From Maribellus comscasis (GTDB lineage Bacteria > Bacteroidota > Bacteroidia > Bacteroidales > Prolixibacteraceae): a DNA stretch of 64,000 nucleotides. The notes under the pieces are model-generated. The model was not told where the DNA came from. It made no database searches and saw only the letters and a list, made by a program, of their open reading frames with translations. Each line of letters opens with the position of its first letter. Position 1 is the first letter of the stretch. Location of the stretch: assembly GCF_009762775.1 (NCBI RefSeq), contig NZ_CP046401.1, forward strand, positions 124,001-188,000, in the 5' to 3' direction. This document shows positions 1-9,760 of this stretch, in pieces. Made by a program: the position numbers and the translations under genes.

Positions 1-1107
1 TGTGCGCGATCCTGATTTTATTGAAAACGATACATTTTTTAAGGCCGGTTTGCCATCATAAAAAACCGATACATTTTTAATTTCTATATTTCCTTCCAAA
101 GATTTATCAACAGTTCCCGTGTCTGCTGTTTCTTCGGCTTTTAGAACCGATTCAATTCTTTCATACGAAGCAGAAGCCTGGGCAATCATGTTACTGATAA
201 AGCCAATTACGATAATCGGGAAAATAAGAATCGCAACATAACTTGTAAAAGCAGCAAAATCGCCAAGCGACATATTTCCTGAAATAACCAGGTGCCCTCC
301 AAGCACAAGAATGGTTAATGTAGCCAGGTTTCCAAAAAAATTAATCAGTGGAATTAATGTAGCAAAAAGTGTAACTATTGAAATTCCAATATCACGGGAT
401 TCGGCACTGGCTTTTAAAAATTTTCGGTATTCCAGTTGTTGCGAATTAATTACACGAATAATGGCCGCGCCCAGAATACTTTCATTAATTACTCTGTTCA
501 GCCAGTCGATAACTTCACGGCTCCGCACAAACAATACACGCACTTTTTTTAAAATGATAAAAAAGGTAATTCCTACCAAAGGAATGACAAAAAGCACCGG
601 AATTGCCAGTCGCCAGTTTATAATCAATAAAAAAACCGATGTGCCGATAATCATTACCGTTGAAGAAACAATGGACGAAACACCAACGGAAACAAACATT
701 TTAACCGAATCCATGTCGGATGTAAGATTCGTAAGCAGTTTTGAGGGATTGGCATCCTGGATAAAAGCATAACTTTGCCTTGAAATCTTGTCGGACAAAT
801 TTTTTCTTAAATCAAAACCCACTTTTTCAGATGCAAATGTTTGAACTACTGTTTGCAGCATTGTAAAAAAGAAGATTATCCCTGCCGCAATCGAAAATTC
901 AGTTAAAATAGTCTTCAAAACATAATTCCCCTCAGAGTAAGAATCAATACCATGTGAGATAATTCTTGGGATAAGCAGATTCGCCGCATTACTTATTAAA
1001 GCAAAAACAATGAGCAGAAAAATCATTCCCTTGTAGGGTTTTAAAAGCTTTAGTAATCCGGCATTACTTTTTTTTGCTTTGTTTCCTTTTTTTCTGCTTT
1101 GTTTCAT
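1..1107 (-). CDS. ABC exporter, permease plus ATPase (partial, C-terminal part outside the window)
   Basis: The reading frame opens with ATG at 1107 and runs off the window start without a stop, giving 369 residues. It begins with a short basic tail, then about six hydrophobic segments typical of an ABC type-1 exporter transmembrane domain. Around residues 335-369 comes the start of a nucleotide-binding domain (IEIKNVSVFYDGKPALKNVS), cut just before the Walker A loop. Such half-transporters (MsbA/LmrA/MdlB class) work as dimers in the inner membrane and export lipids, peptides or drugs. The substrate cannot be told from sequence. The catalytic motifs lie outside the window, so activity cannot be judged. 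Confidence 0.9.
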   Translation of the reverse strand, partial: MKQSRKKGNKAKKSNAGLLKLLKPYKGMIFLLIVFALISNAANLLIPRIISHGIDSYSEGNYVLKTILTEFSIAAGIIFFFTMLQTVVQTFASEKVGFDLRKNLSDKISRQSYAFIQDANPSKLLTNLTSDMDSVKMFVSVGVSSIVSSTVMIIGTSVFLLIINWRLAIPVLFVIPLVGITFFIILKKVRVLFVRSREVIDWLNRVINESILGAAIIRVINSQQLEYRKFLKASAESRDIGISIVTLFATLIPLINFFGNLATLTILVLGGHLVISGNMSLGDFAAFTSYVAILIFPIIVIGFISNMIAQASASYERIESVLKAEETADTGTVDKSLEGNIEIKNVSVFYDGKPALKNVSFSIKSGSRT

Positions 1108-1301
1108 GAATTGTTTAAAAGTTCGCCATACAAAGTAAGTTAAAAACATGGATTGAAAATCAATATTTCCTAAAGTTTAAAGAAGCTGACATATAATTCT
1201 TGTTAATTTAAACTGAAGGAATTTGTATTTGAAATCCGGAAGTAAAACTATTCGAAACCCGAAAAGTTCAAAAGATTTTGTTATTATCAGGGAATCGACA
1301 T

Positions 1302-2699
1302 TTATTCCATTCTGACAATTTTGGGATGAAAAGTCCCCAACACATTTACTAAATCCTTTTGGTTTTTCATAACTTCCCTGATGTTTTTATATGCAAATGG
1401 TGATTCGTCGGTACCACCCCCCAGTAATTCAACGCCTTTCTCCTGAAGGTATTTTTGCATTTGGCTCTCTGTAAAAGTTCTTTTTGCCTGGTTACGTGAC
1501 ATCAAACGCCCTGCACCGTGAGCAGCAGATTGTAATGCATCTTCATTTCCTTTGCCGGAGACAATAAAAGCAGGAGACGCCATTGTTCCAGGTATTATCC
1601 CAATATCACCAATTCCTGCTGGTGTTGCTCCTTTTCGATGAATAACAATCTCTTCGCCGGTCTCCAGTTTTTCTTTCCAGGCAAAATTGTGATGGTTTTC
1701 TATTAGGACTAGCGGTTTTTCACCCAAAGCTTTTGCCAGCCGTTTATGAATTATCCGATGGTTGGAATGTGAATAATCGCCTGCCAGTTGCATTGCTGCC
1801 CAATATTCCTGCCCTTCTTCAGAATCCAAATCCAACCACGCCAAACGCGCTGCTTCACCAGTGAGTTCCAGTTTATCTTTTGCAATGCGGGTGTAATGCT
1901 TACACACTTCCGAGCCAAAATTCCGGGAACCTGAATGACTTAAAACGGCAAAGTAACTGCCGGGTTGCAGTTTTATTTCTTGAGAAAAGTCCGAGATTTC
2001 TACAAAACCCACGTCCACAAAATGGTTCCCATGCCCCGACGTGCCCAGTTGAGCTGCAAACTTTTTTTGAAGGGTTTTCAGAAACTTTATTTCTTTAAAT
2101 TCCTTCCGTTCAAGGATTTCTACATCTTCCAAGTCGTTAAATTCTGCCAATCCAAACCGGGTTTCGTTCAGCAATATTTTTTTGATTCTGTCACGTTCAC
2201 TATCAATCTTTTTGGAAGAAAACGGAAAAACCGACAAACACATCCGGCAACCGATATCCATTCCAACACCATAGGGAATTACCGAATTATAAGTGGCCAG
2301 CACTCCGCCAATGGGCAACCCGTAACCGACGTGAGCATCGGGCATTAATGCGCCTTTTATGGTAACGGGGAGTTTCATGGCCGTTGTCATCTGCTCCAGC
2401 GCTGCCGGATCAATATTCTCCTCGCCGTAAACCTTAAATTCCAGCGCTGCTTGATTCAATTTTGGTTTCTTCTTTTTAACGACCGGTTTTCCAACAAGTA
2501 ATTTCGCCAGTTCTCCAAATCGTTGGTCGTCAATATATTTCCGCGGCGACAAATGAATTCTTTCCAGCAAGTCTATCACTTCCGGTTTGTCAGAACGACT
2601 ACAATGCCTGCTAACCAGATTTATTGCCAGCGCAATTGCCTGGTCGCTGGTGAATCCAATGCGTCTTAATTCCTTTCCCCGGAGTTTTATCTTTTTCAT
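1302..2699 (-). CDS. rtcB: RtcB-family RNA-splicing ligase
   Basis: RtcB joins RNA 2',3'-cyclic phosphate or 3'-phosphate ends to 5'-OH ends, using GTP and Mn2+. The protein has 465 residues, longer than the roughly 400 of E. coli RtcB because of an N-terminal extension of about 70 residues. Family motifs are all present: DIGCRM at 148-153 with the metal-binding Cys151, a GHGNHF motif near 222-227, HSGSRNFG near 255-262, a paired His near 336-337, HRKGATPA near 354-361, and AHGAGRLMSR with His394 as the likely guanylylated histidine. It stands alone, with no RtcA or RtcR gene nearby in the window. It looks intact; in bacteria its role is usually RNA repair. Confidence 0.95.
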   Translation of the reverse strand: MKKIKLRGKELRRIGFTSDQAIALAINLVSRHCSRSDKPEVIDLLERIHLSPRKYIDDQRFGELAKLLVGKPVVKKKKPKLNQAALEFKVYGEENIDPAALEQMTTAMKLPVTIKGALMPDAHVGYGLPIGGVLATYNSVIPYGVGMDIGCRMCLSVFPFSSKKIDSERDRIKKILLNETRFGLAEFNDLEDVEILERKEFKEIKFLKTLQKKFAAQLGTSGHGNHFVDVGFVEISDFSQEIKLQPGSYFAVLSHSGSRNFGSEVCKHYTRIAKDKLELTGEAARLAWLDLDSEEGQEYWAAMQLAGDYSHSNHRIIHKRLAKALGEKPLVLIENHHNFAWKEKLETGEEIVIHRKGATPAGIGDIGIIPGTMASPAFIVSGKGNEDALQSAAHGAGRLMSRNQAKRTFTESQMQKYLQEKGVELLGGGTDESPFAYKNIREVMKNQKDLVNVLGTFHPKIVRME

Positions 2700-2825
2700 T
2701 TTATCAACGAATTTAGCTCAAATTACAAAAAACACGTTTTTATTGTTTATCTGGGCTAAATTTATCGTTGATATTTCACCTTCTTTTTAAAATCGGGCAA
2801 TATAATTTACAGAATAGAACCGGAT

Positions 2826-3866
2826 TTACCTTTTCCCGCAGGGTAGAACTTTTAATGAATTCTGTGCAATTTGAGCGTGTTTATTTATGCGACTTTGTTT
2901 TAATTTATCACCCACAAATCCCAGCAAATAAAACACATCCTTCCCCTCAACTGCTACATAATTAAAAAGTGTACTGTTGTATTCGTAGTCATAATCATAG
3001 ATTCTGTTTCCATTTACAGTTGTGAATTGCTTTTTTAAAACATCGGCTCCCTGCTCGCTGATACTTTGGGTATGCGATTGCATAAAACTTTCAAAAGTGC
3101 CTTGTTTAAAAATGGTTTGAACAATCATTTTTACGCCTGAGCCATCTTCCCAAATCGATTGTCCTGCTTCCGCCGAAGTTTTCACATAGTTTACAGGGAA
3201 AAGGTGTTCCACACAAGCGTCATCAGAGACCAACTCAACATATCCGGCAACTTTTGAAGACGACGCAATGGGTGTTGTTGTAACTTCATGCTGATCTTCT
3301 GCTTTATCCGAACTTTTCCTGTTGGCTAAACTGCTCAACAAACCGCCTCCTCTGTTTTTACTCTGTGGATCCAACAACTCAAAACTATCAATAATTCCAT
3401 CTGCTTCGGCTGAACGCTGGCTGACCAGATTCCGGGGTACGGCAGTCCAGATAATGTAAGCAAAACCATTTTTAACGATATAATAAGTTCCCAAAACAGC
3501 TTCATCTCTATCCACCTTCCATGTATAGGCCGAAGCACGGGCTGGAATTCCGTGTAAATCCCCATCTTCATTCATAATCCGTTGTGCTCCCTGAATGATG
3601 TTTTGTTCAAAAACACGTTGTAAGATTTCGGTTGTAAACTGGTCGGTTGCCGGCATGGCACGCACACGAACCATCACATTTTCATCCGGGCTCATCAATG
3701 TTAAAACTTTGTCGGTGCCATCAAACGCCTGATTTTGCCGGTAATTTGAAGGAACCTTAATTTTAAATTGCATCTCAGTGTCGGTTACCCATTTTTCCTG
3801 CGCTTGCAATGAAAAGGATAAAAAATAAAACGACACCATAAGAATAACAAATGGGCTTGGTTTCAT
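2826..3866 (-). CDS. exported protein of unknown function
   Basis: The 346-residue product starts with a clear Sec signal peptide (residues 1-22, ending LQAQ) and has no later membrane segment. The mature part resembles two copies of a small alpha/beta unit. One copy near residues 25-165 starts with FKIKVPSNYRQ and ends in a predicted helix; the other, near 205-340, covers VELVSDDACVEHLFPVNYVK and what follows. They are separated by a Ser/Lys-rich linker. The layout recalls PsbP- or DUF1795-like folds, but I cannot assign a family. It lies 126 bp upstream of rtcB on the same strand. Periplasmic location is inferred; function is unknown. Confidence 0.75.
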   Translation of the reverse strand: MKPSPFVILMVSFYFLSFSLQAQEKWVTDTEMQFKIKVPSNYRQNQAFDGTDKVLTLMSPDENVMVRVRAMPATDQFTTEILQRVFEQNIIQGAQRIMNEDGDLHGIPARASAYTWKVDRDEAVLGTYYIVKNGFAYIIWTAVPRNLVSQRSAEADGIIDSFELLDPQSKNRGGGLLSSLANRKSSDKAEDQHEVTTTPIASSSKVAGYVELVSDDACVEHLFPVNYVKTSAEAGQSIWEDGSGVKMIVQTIFKQGTFESFMQSHTQSISEQGADVLKKQFTTVNGNRIYDYDYEYNSTLFNYVAVEGKDVFYLLGFVGDKLKQSRINKHAQIAQNSLKVLPCGKR

Positions 3867-4026
3867 CAGATTTGGTTTTTGTGTTAAATCTATTAAAAAT
3901 ATTTATGTTAACAAGACGTGTAGTTTCAATTTTTCAGTAGAAAAATGAAATAAAAATCCTTTCTCTTCTTTTGAAGCCGTGTAAAAACCATTATTTTTAA
4001 ACAATCCAACTGTAAAATAAATAAAA

Positions 4027-4878
4027 ATGAAAGCGACTTTAACACTGTTACTGCTTGCAACCTTTCTTCTGGCAGCCCAAAACAATACACCAAAAACTCC
4101 TGAAGAGGTGGTGTCACTTATAAAAGAACATGTTACCTGTGATTGGCTCAGTGAAACCGTGGATATTTACAAGGCCGGAGACCCGCACACACCATTAAAA
4201 GGTATTGTTACCTGCATGTTTGCCGATATGAATACCCTGAAAAAAACCGTAGATTTGGATTGTAATTTTATCATCACGCATGAACCCATATTTTACAGCC
4301 ACCTAGATGAGACTGAAACCTTACAGGATGAGCCCGTTTTTAGGGAAAAGATAAACTATATCAAAAAAAATGGCCTTGTGGTTTTCCGTTTTCACGATCA
4401 TATTCACATGACTCAGCCCGATGGCATTTCAGTCGGAATGATTAATAAACTGGGACTAAAACCTTATTCCGTCGATGGATCGCTCACCTTTTTCAAATTG
4501 CCGGAGCAAACCGTAAAAGATTATGCACAGTCGTTAAAAAGTATTTTCGGGATGCAATCGATTCGTGTGGTTGGAAACCCGGAATTAGAATTTACCAATC
4601 TGGCTTTTATGGCTGGGGCTCCTGGTGGACAACGTCATATTCAAATGATGAGAAACCCGGAAGTTGAAGTAATCCTGGCCGGTGAGGCGACTGAATGGGA
4701 AACTTATTTATATGCCAACGATGCAAAAGAACTAGGCAAAAACAAAGCTGTAATTTTTTTGGGACACATAAAATCGGAAGAAGCCGGAATGGAATATTGC
4801 GCGGAGTGGCTGAAAACTTTCGTATCAGGTATTCCCATTCATTTTATCAAAAATGAAGCAAATTTTGTTACGTTCTAA
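4027..4878 (+). CDS. exported Nif3-like dinuclear-metal protein
   Basis: Nif3 (DUF34) proteins hold two metal ions per subunit and usually form hexameric rings; their reaction remains poorly defined, with GTP cyclohydrolase-like folds noted in the family. Here ITHEP near 83-87 with His85 and His92, HDHIH at 123-127, and GHIKSEE near 246-252 supply the expected His/Glu ligands. The first 17 residues are a typical signal peptide, which is unusual because the characterised relatives are cytoplasmic. The family's central PII-like insert is absent or short (283 residues in all). The gene precedes the alginate-lyase-like gene by 37 bp, so the two are probably cotranscribed. Confidence 0.85.
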   Translation: MKATLTLLLLATFLLAAQNNTPKTPEEVVSLIKEHVTCDWLSETVDIYKAGDPHTPLKGIVTCMFADMNTLKKTVDLDCNFIITHEPIFYSHLDETETLQDEPVFREKINYIKKNGLVVFRFHDHIHMTQPDGISVGMINKLGLKPYSVDGSLTFFKLPEQTVKDYAQSLKSIFGMQSIRVVGNPELEFTNLAFMAGAPGGQRHIQMMRNPEVEVILAGEATEWETYLYANDAKELGKNKAVIFLGHIKSEEAGMEYCAEWLKTFVSGIPIHFIKNEANFVTF

Positions 4879-4915
4879 AAAAAATCTCAGCAAATAATAA
4901 CTAAACCAACTGATA

Positions 4916-6121
4916 ATGAAAATCTACTCTCTTTTATCTATTTTTTTAATAACAATTTTCCTTTCCTGTCAAAAAAAAGTTCAAATCAACGGGATTTATG
5001 TTGACTTTGATAAGATTGAAAAAGTTAAAAATGACTTAAAAAAAGGAGAACAACAGTACACAAGAGCATTCAATATTTTAATTCAAAAAGCAGAAAGTGC
5101 CTTGAACGAAGGCCCCTTTTCGGTAATGGACAAAAAGCGTACGCCTCCGAGCGGAGACAAACACGATTACCTGAGTATGGGGCCGTATTGGTGGCCCGAT
5201 CCGGAAAAAACTGACGGACTGCCGTACATCAGACGCGACGGCGAAGTAAACCCTGAAACCCGGGGAGATAATGTGGACAGAACTTCCGCGGCAAAATTAT
5301 TTTCAAATATAGAAATACTGGGATGGGCATTTTATTTTTCCGATGAAAAAAAATATGCCGAAAAAGCGATACAGTTGATTGAAATATGGTTTATAAATCC
5401 GGAAACTTTAATGAACCCCAACCTCGAATATGCACAGGGAATTCCGGGCAGAACAGAAGGTCGTGGTATTGGAATCATCGACTGGTCTGGAATAAACCGG
5501 CTGATTTCTCCTTTTCAAATTCTGGAAGCTACAGGTTATTTGAAAGATGAAACAAAAATACAACTGTACAATTGGTTCGAAGCGTATCACAATTGGTTGG
5601 TAGCCAGCAAAAACGGAATTGACGAAGATGACTATTTTAATAACCACGGAACCTGGTACGACGTGCAGGTGGTTGGGATAGAATTGATGTTGGGCAAAAC
5701 CGAGTTGGCAAAAACCCGATTGGAAAAGGTGAAAGACAAACGAATAGCACCGCAGGTAGAACCCGACGGAAGCCAGCCACACGAACTGGCTAGAACAAAA
5801 TCGCTGGGATACAGCACGATGAATCTGCGCGGTTTTATTCACCTGGCCAAAATGGGAGAAAAAAATGATATTGATTTATGGAATTTTGAGACCCGGGATG
5901 GCAGAAGTATCAAAAAAGCACTCAACTTTTTGTTGCCTGTAGCACAAAGCAAAAATAAATGGACTTATCAACAACTGGGACATCTTGACGATGCGATTGA
6001 AACATTAAAAATTAACTTTCAAATGGCAGGAAGTTTATTTAACGAACCGGATTATATTACAGTAGCAAAATCGATAAAAAATCCGGAAAACAATATAGAA
6101 ACATTACTTTATCCTTTTTAA
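4916..6121 (+). CDS. alginate lyase family lipoprotein (PL5-like alpha/alpha toroid)
   Basis: The 401-residue product has a lipoprotein signal with lipobox FLSC (Cys18), so it is probably anchored in the outer membrane or periplasm. Motifs match the Pfam alginate-lyase family: SMGPYWWPDP near 87-96, DNVDRTSAAKLF near 118-129, and NNHGTWYD at 242-249, which includes the catalytic Asn/His pair of (alpha/alpha)n-toroid lyases. Family members cleave uronate-containing chains by beta-elimination. The true substrate (alginate, glucuronan or another polyuronate) cannot be read from sequence. It is the only such lyase in the window and is separate from the two SusCD loci. Confidence 0.88.
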   Translation: MKIYSLLSIFLITIFLSCQKKVQINGIYVDFDKIEKVKNDLKKGEQQYTRAFNILIQKAESALNEGPFSVMDKKRTPPSGDKHDYLSMGPYWWPDPEKTDGLPYIRRDGEVNPETRGDNVDRTSAAKLFSNIEILGWAFYFSDEKKYAEKAIQLIEIWFINPETLMNPNLEYAQGIPGRTEGRGIGIIDWSGINRLISPFQILEATGYLKDETKIQLYNWFEAYHNWLVASKNGIDEDDYFNNHGTWYDVQVVGIELMLGKTELAKTRLEKVKDKRIAPQVEPDGSQPHELARTKSLGYSTMNLRGFIHLAKMGEKNDIDLWNFETRDGRSIKKALNFLLPVAQSKNKWTYQQLGHLDDAIETLKINFQMAGSLFNEPDYITVAKSIKNPENNIETLLYPF

Positions 6122-6222
6122 TAAAAAGAACTGTCTTTTTCTAAAATTATAGAATTTTGTAAAAAATTAAATGAAATAAGAAAAAGCCTTTCAAACCATT
6201 ATTGCAAAAATAAGTTACGCCT

Positions 6223-6930
6223 ATGAAAAGAATTATTTTTATATTCTTGTTTACCACTTCTGTTACAGCAGCCTCAGCGCAATCAGTAGTCGGTTTTTGG
6301 GAAATAAAAGAAGTAACGGTTGGTAATGAATTCATGACACCGATTGCCCGATGGACGCGAATAAATCAAGACGGAACATATCAATCGGGAAACGGATGGC
6401 AACAAAATTCGGAAGGGACATGGGATTATGACAATAAATCAAATTCTTTTCTTCCCAAAGAAACGAATGGAATAGAAGACTCCTACGGTGCTTTTAAGGT
6501 TTCGTTTAGCGGTAAAGAGATGATTTGGCAGCGCAAAGAAGATGCAATGACCGTTACAGTGACATTAACTCCCATCAAAAAATTGCCCAAATCAACTGCA
6601 GATGAGATAAAGGGACTCTGGGATCTAACTGATGCTTTACTAAATAGCCGTTCTGTTAAAGACAAATTTGACCCTGATGACATATACTATGTTTTTATCC
6701 GCTGGGACCGGATCTATATTGAACGTTCACCAGAAGGAAAACGTAGCACAGGTTACTGGTACATAAATGCACACAGGCCCGAAATTACATTTATAAGTCA
6801 TACTGCCGGGCAAAACCCTGAAAGCTGGCAAATAGAGGTTAATGATCTGGAATTAAAATTAAAAGGGATTTCAGAAACCAATAAAAACAGAGAATTGATA
6901 TTTCAGCGAATAAATGAATTTCCTCAATAA
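6223..6930 (+). CDS. exported lipocalin-like protein of unknown function
   Basis: The product has 235 residues and a signal peptide ending near ASAQ (residue 20). The mature chain seems to hold two similar beta-rich halves, each opening with a Gly-Phe/Leu-Trp motif: VVGFWEIKEV near 22-31 and IKGLWDLTDA near 128-137. This pattern is common in lipocalin-like stress or cell-envelope proteins of Bacteroidota. No catalytic residues are recognisable. It follows the alginate-lyase-like gene after 101 bp and may belong to the same transcript. Function unknown. Confidence 0.7.
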   Translation: MKRIIFIFLFTTSVTAASAQSVVGFWEIKEVTVGNEFMTPIARWTRINQDGTYQSGNGWQQNSEGTWDYDNKSNSFLPKETNGIEDSYGAFKVSFSGKEMIWQRKEDAMTVTVTLTPIKKLPKSTADEIKGLWDLTDALLNSRSVKDKFDPDDIYYVFIRWDRIYIERSPEGKRSTGYWYINAHRPEITFISHTAGQNPESWQIEVNDLELKLKGISETNKNRELIFQRINEFPQ

Positions 6931-7050
6931 AATCAGGAAGGATATAAATTTGTCAGATTTAATCGGTTTCGCATTTCAATATCAGTAAAATTATGCTGCT
7001 TTTTTAGATTAGTCAAAACAAATGGCAGAAACATTCAACCGAAAAGAAAG

Positions 7051-7058
7051 TAACTTTG
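7051..7058 (+). promoter_or_regulatory. candidate -7 promoter element (TAACTTTG)
   Basis: This is an exact match to the Bacteroidota -7 consensus TAnnTTTG, 45 bp upstream of the TTG start proposed for the broken regulator gene. I see no convincing -33 TTG/TTTG at the usual 19-21 bp distance, so the call rests on the -7 element and its position. Confidence 0.35.
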
Positions 7059-7102
7059 TTATATTGTTTATTACAAGTTTATTTATCAATAAATAGAAGA
7101 AT

Positions 7103-8892
7103 TTGGAAGCTGGCCATACTGAAGTTTATACCGGTAAATCTATAGCGGTACTTCCTTTTGTAAACATGAGCACCGATGCTGAGAATGAATATTTTAGCGA
7201 CGGCATTACAGAGGAAATAATTAATGCGCTTACAAAATTGAGGGACTGAAAGTAATTGCCCGCACGTCATCGTTTGCCTTTAAAGGCAGAAATACGGATG
7301 TGCGCGAAATTGCAACTCAGCTTGGAGTGATTTCAGTTCTGGAGGGCAGTGTGCGGAAATTTAAAAATCGTGTACGTATTACAGCACAGTTAATTAATGC
7401 AGAAGACGGTACCCATTTCTGGTCGAAAAATTTTGACCGCGAAATGAAAGATATTTTTACGCTTCAGGATGAAATCAGTTTGCTTATTGCCAATCAGATT
7501 CGCGAAAACTTTGGCCATTTTGACATCCAGGAACAACTGGTAAGCCAACCCACAAAAAATATGCAGGCTTACGAATTATATCTGAGAGGCCATTTTCACC
7601 AGTTAAAATGGGATGCCGACTCCATTCGGGAAGCAACCAAATATTATGAAGCGTCGGTTGCTCAGGACTCCCAATTTGCCCGCGCCTATTACGGATTGGT
7701 TCAAAGTTATGGTTTGCTGGCTGCGTGGGGATATATGCCTGCCGAAGAAGGCTTTTCAAAGGCCATTTATAATTTTATGATTGCTGCTGACCTCGATAAG
7801 TCACTTCCTGAATATGGTATGTCGTTCGTGGGTAGAACGTTTTGGATGGACTGGGATTTTCAGGCAACTTACAATCAATTGGTGGAAACCCTGGCTCAAC
7901 ACCCCAAATATACCGATGGGTTGGAGGCTATGGCAGAACTCTTTATTGCCCACGGAAACTGGCCTCAAGCTGAAAAATATATAAAACGGGCCATGGATGT
8001 CGACCCACTTTCGGCCAACCATTACTACACACTGGCGCACATTAACTATTACCGGAAAAAATTCAGGGAAGCACTTGAACTGGTGGAAAGAGCGCTCTAT
8101 ATAAACCCTGAATTTGTATTAGCCTATGAGTTAAAAACATTGTGCCTCATTTGGCTAAATCGTCGTAAATCTTTTGGCCAGTTTATTGCCGGACATGAAA
8201 ATGCTCCAATAAAAATATTGTACTTCGAGGTTTTAAATGAAGGAAAAAACAGCTTTCCGGAGGAAACATTAAAAAGCTGGGAAAAAGTAGCGGAAGATAA
8301 AAGCCAGATGGTTCCCTATGAACTTTTTGTTCTTGCCAATTCAAATCACAAAAAAGAAGCGTTTGAGCTGCTCAAAAAATATATTGCTCAAAAACGCGGA
8401 CAGATCATTAACTTCAGACAAGATCCGTCGTTAGAAAAACTGCGGGAATTTGACGAGTTTCACCAGCTTCACTTCTCCAATTTTAATTTTCAGGAAGAAA
8501 CAGAAAATTCCGTAAAAAAATCAGCTGAAACCAAAACAAGTTCGGCAGAACTTGAGAGCCGGATGAAAATGGTGTTAAATTTTATGGAAACAGAAAAACC
8601 ATATCTCGATGCACAACTTAGTTTAGGCAGCATGGCTGAAAATTTGCAGCTGCATCCCAATAAATTATCTTATTTAATCAACGAAAAAACAGGAATGAAT
8701 TTTAACGAATTCGTTAACCAGTTTCGCCTTTCACATTTCAAACAAATTGCCGTTGATAAAAAAAATTCACACCTCACCATTTTGGGAATGGCTTACGAGA
8801 GCGGGTTTAATTCAAAAACCGTCTTTAACGTTTACTTTAAAAAAGTAGAAGGTATAACACCAGGAGGTTGGCTAAAACAGTCGAAACAGTGA
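7103..8892 (+). pseudogene. TolB-like / TPR / AraC-type regulator, broken by a frameshift near 7237
   Basis: Two frames together encode one familiar Bacteroidota regulator. From TTG 7103 the first frame reads [11 protein letters not shown] and [15 protein letters not shown], then hits TGA at 7247. The next frame continues without loss as [17 protein letters not shown] up to TAA near 8892. Adding one A to the A-run at 7234-7237 restores the reading. Domains in order are a TolB-N/FlgO-like alpha/beta domain, TPR repeats (roughly residues 110-300 of the second part), and an AraC-family double helix-turn-helix in the last 100 residues. ATG 7300 could still give a 530-residue protein lacking most of the first domain. 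An in-frame TAG lies upstream at 7094. Real mutation and read error cannot be separated here. Confidence 0.8.
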
Positions 8893-9052
8893 TTTTCATT
8901 TGCTAATATTACTTAAGTTCCAAATCTCACCAAGTACGGAATTTCACCAACACGTTCGGATTTACAATTTCGGACGATTTACTCTTCTTTGCTTCACATC
9001 TTTGTATCATCAAAACAATTGAACAACAATTAAAATCTTTAAATTAAACAAA

Positions 9053-9697
9053 ATGAAAACAGAAGCAAAAACAGTGTTCAGAAGAATAAAAAGGCTAACT
9101 TTTTCAGCGGTTGCTATTATGTTGATTTTATTTGCCGGAAACACAAGCGCCCAAAGCCATGAGAAAAAAGATTCAGAAAAATGGAAAAGTCCGGCTCGAA
9201 CCGCTCTTAATGTTTGTCCGGGTGGTGTTGCATTTGGATTTTATTCGGCCAATGTTGAGCATTTATTTGGCGAAAATCACGGGCTGGTGTTAAGAGGCGA
9301 TTTGGAAACCATCCCTAAAACATATTCCGACACCAACATCGACGCCAACGGGAAAGCAGTTATTTTGAATTACCGCTATCACTTTGGTGGAGGGCTTAAT
9401 TCATTTTATGCAGGCGCATTTGGTCGCTACCGTAAAATTAACGGCGACGGAACACTGGAAACAGGTAAGTTCGACTTTTCCCTGCCGGAATGCACGGTTG
9501 GTTTGAATGTTGGAAAACGCTGGATATGGGAAAGTGGTTTTACCATAAACTTTGCTCTGGGCTACGGTTATGCATACGACGAGTTAAAAGTAAACAATTC
9601 AAGTCAGGCCGCCATAGATGCCATCAATGTGTTCAGCAATGATTATGCTTTTATGAATGGTTTTCTTGGAGAATTTTCCTTCGGCTACGCTTTCTAA
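9053..9697 (+). CDS. DUF3575-like outer-membrane beta-barrel protein
   Basis: The 214-residue product begins with a long charged leader followed by a hydrophobic signal sequence (residues 22-36, cleavage near SAQS). The mature part alternates polar and hydrophobic residues and ends in FSFGYAF, a C-terminal aromatic typical of outer-membrane barrels. The segment around LNVCPGGVAFGFYSANVEHL (residues 49-68) resembles DUF3575 proteins, which are small barrels of unknown role. It heads a run of same-strand genes (9761, 10130, 10485, 11675) with short gaps and may be their first gene. Confidence 0.72.
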   Translation: MKTEAKTVFRRIKRLTFSAVAIMLILFAGNTSAQSHEKKDSEKWKSPARTALNVCPGGVAFGFYSANVEHLFGENHGLVLRGDLETIPKTYSDTNIDANGKAVILNYRYHFGGGLNSFYAGAFGRYRKINGDGTLETGKFDFSLPECTVGLNVGKRWIWESGFTINFALGYGYAYDELKVNNSSQAAIDAINVFSNDYAFMNGFLGEFSFGYAF

Positions 9698-9760
9698 AAA
9701 AAGCGGAATATACCGAAGACTAACGATTTAATAGCAAACAAAAATTAAAAAAGAAAAGTA

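Noticed and set aside
311..772. A 153-residue plus-strand open frame
   Set aside because: It lies wholly opposite the ABC exporter reading frame, which has clear domain sequence. The plus frame has no recognisable motif.
7022..7096. ATG 7022 as start of the TolB/AraC regulator
   Set aside because: The frame reaches TAG at 7094 after 24 codons, and the likely promoter element lies within it, so a start at TTG 7103 is preferred.
7231..7250. Programmed frameshift in the regulator gene
   Set aside because: The site (ACAAAATTG) is not a standard slippery heptamer and I see no stimulating hairpin; a plain one-base loss explains it.
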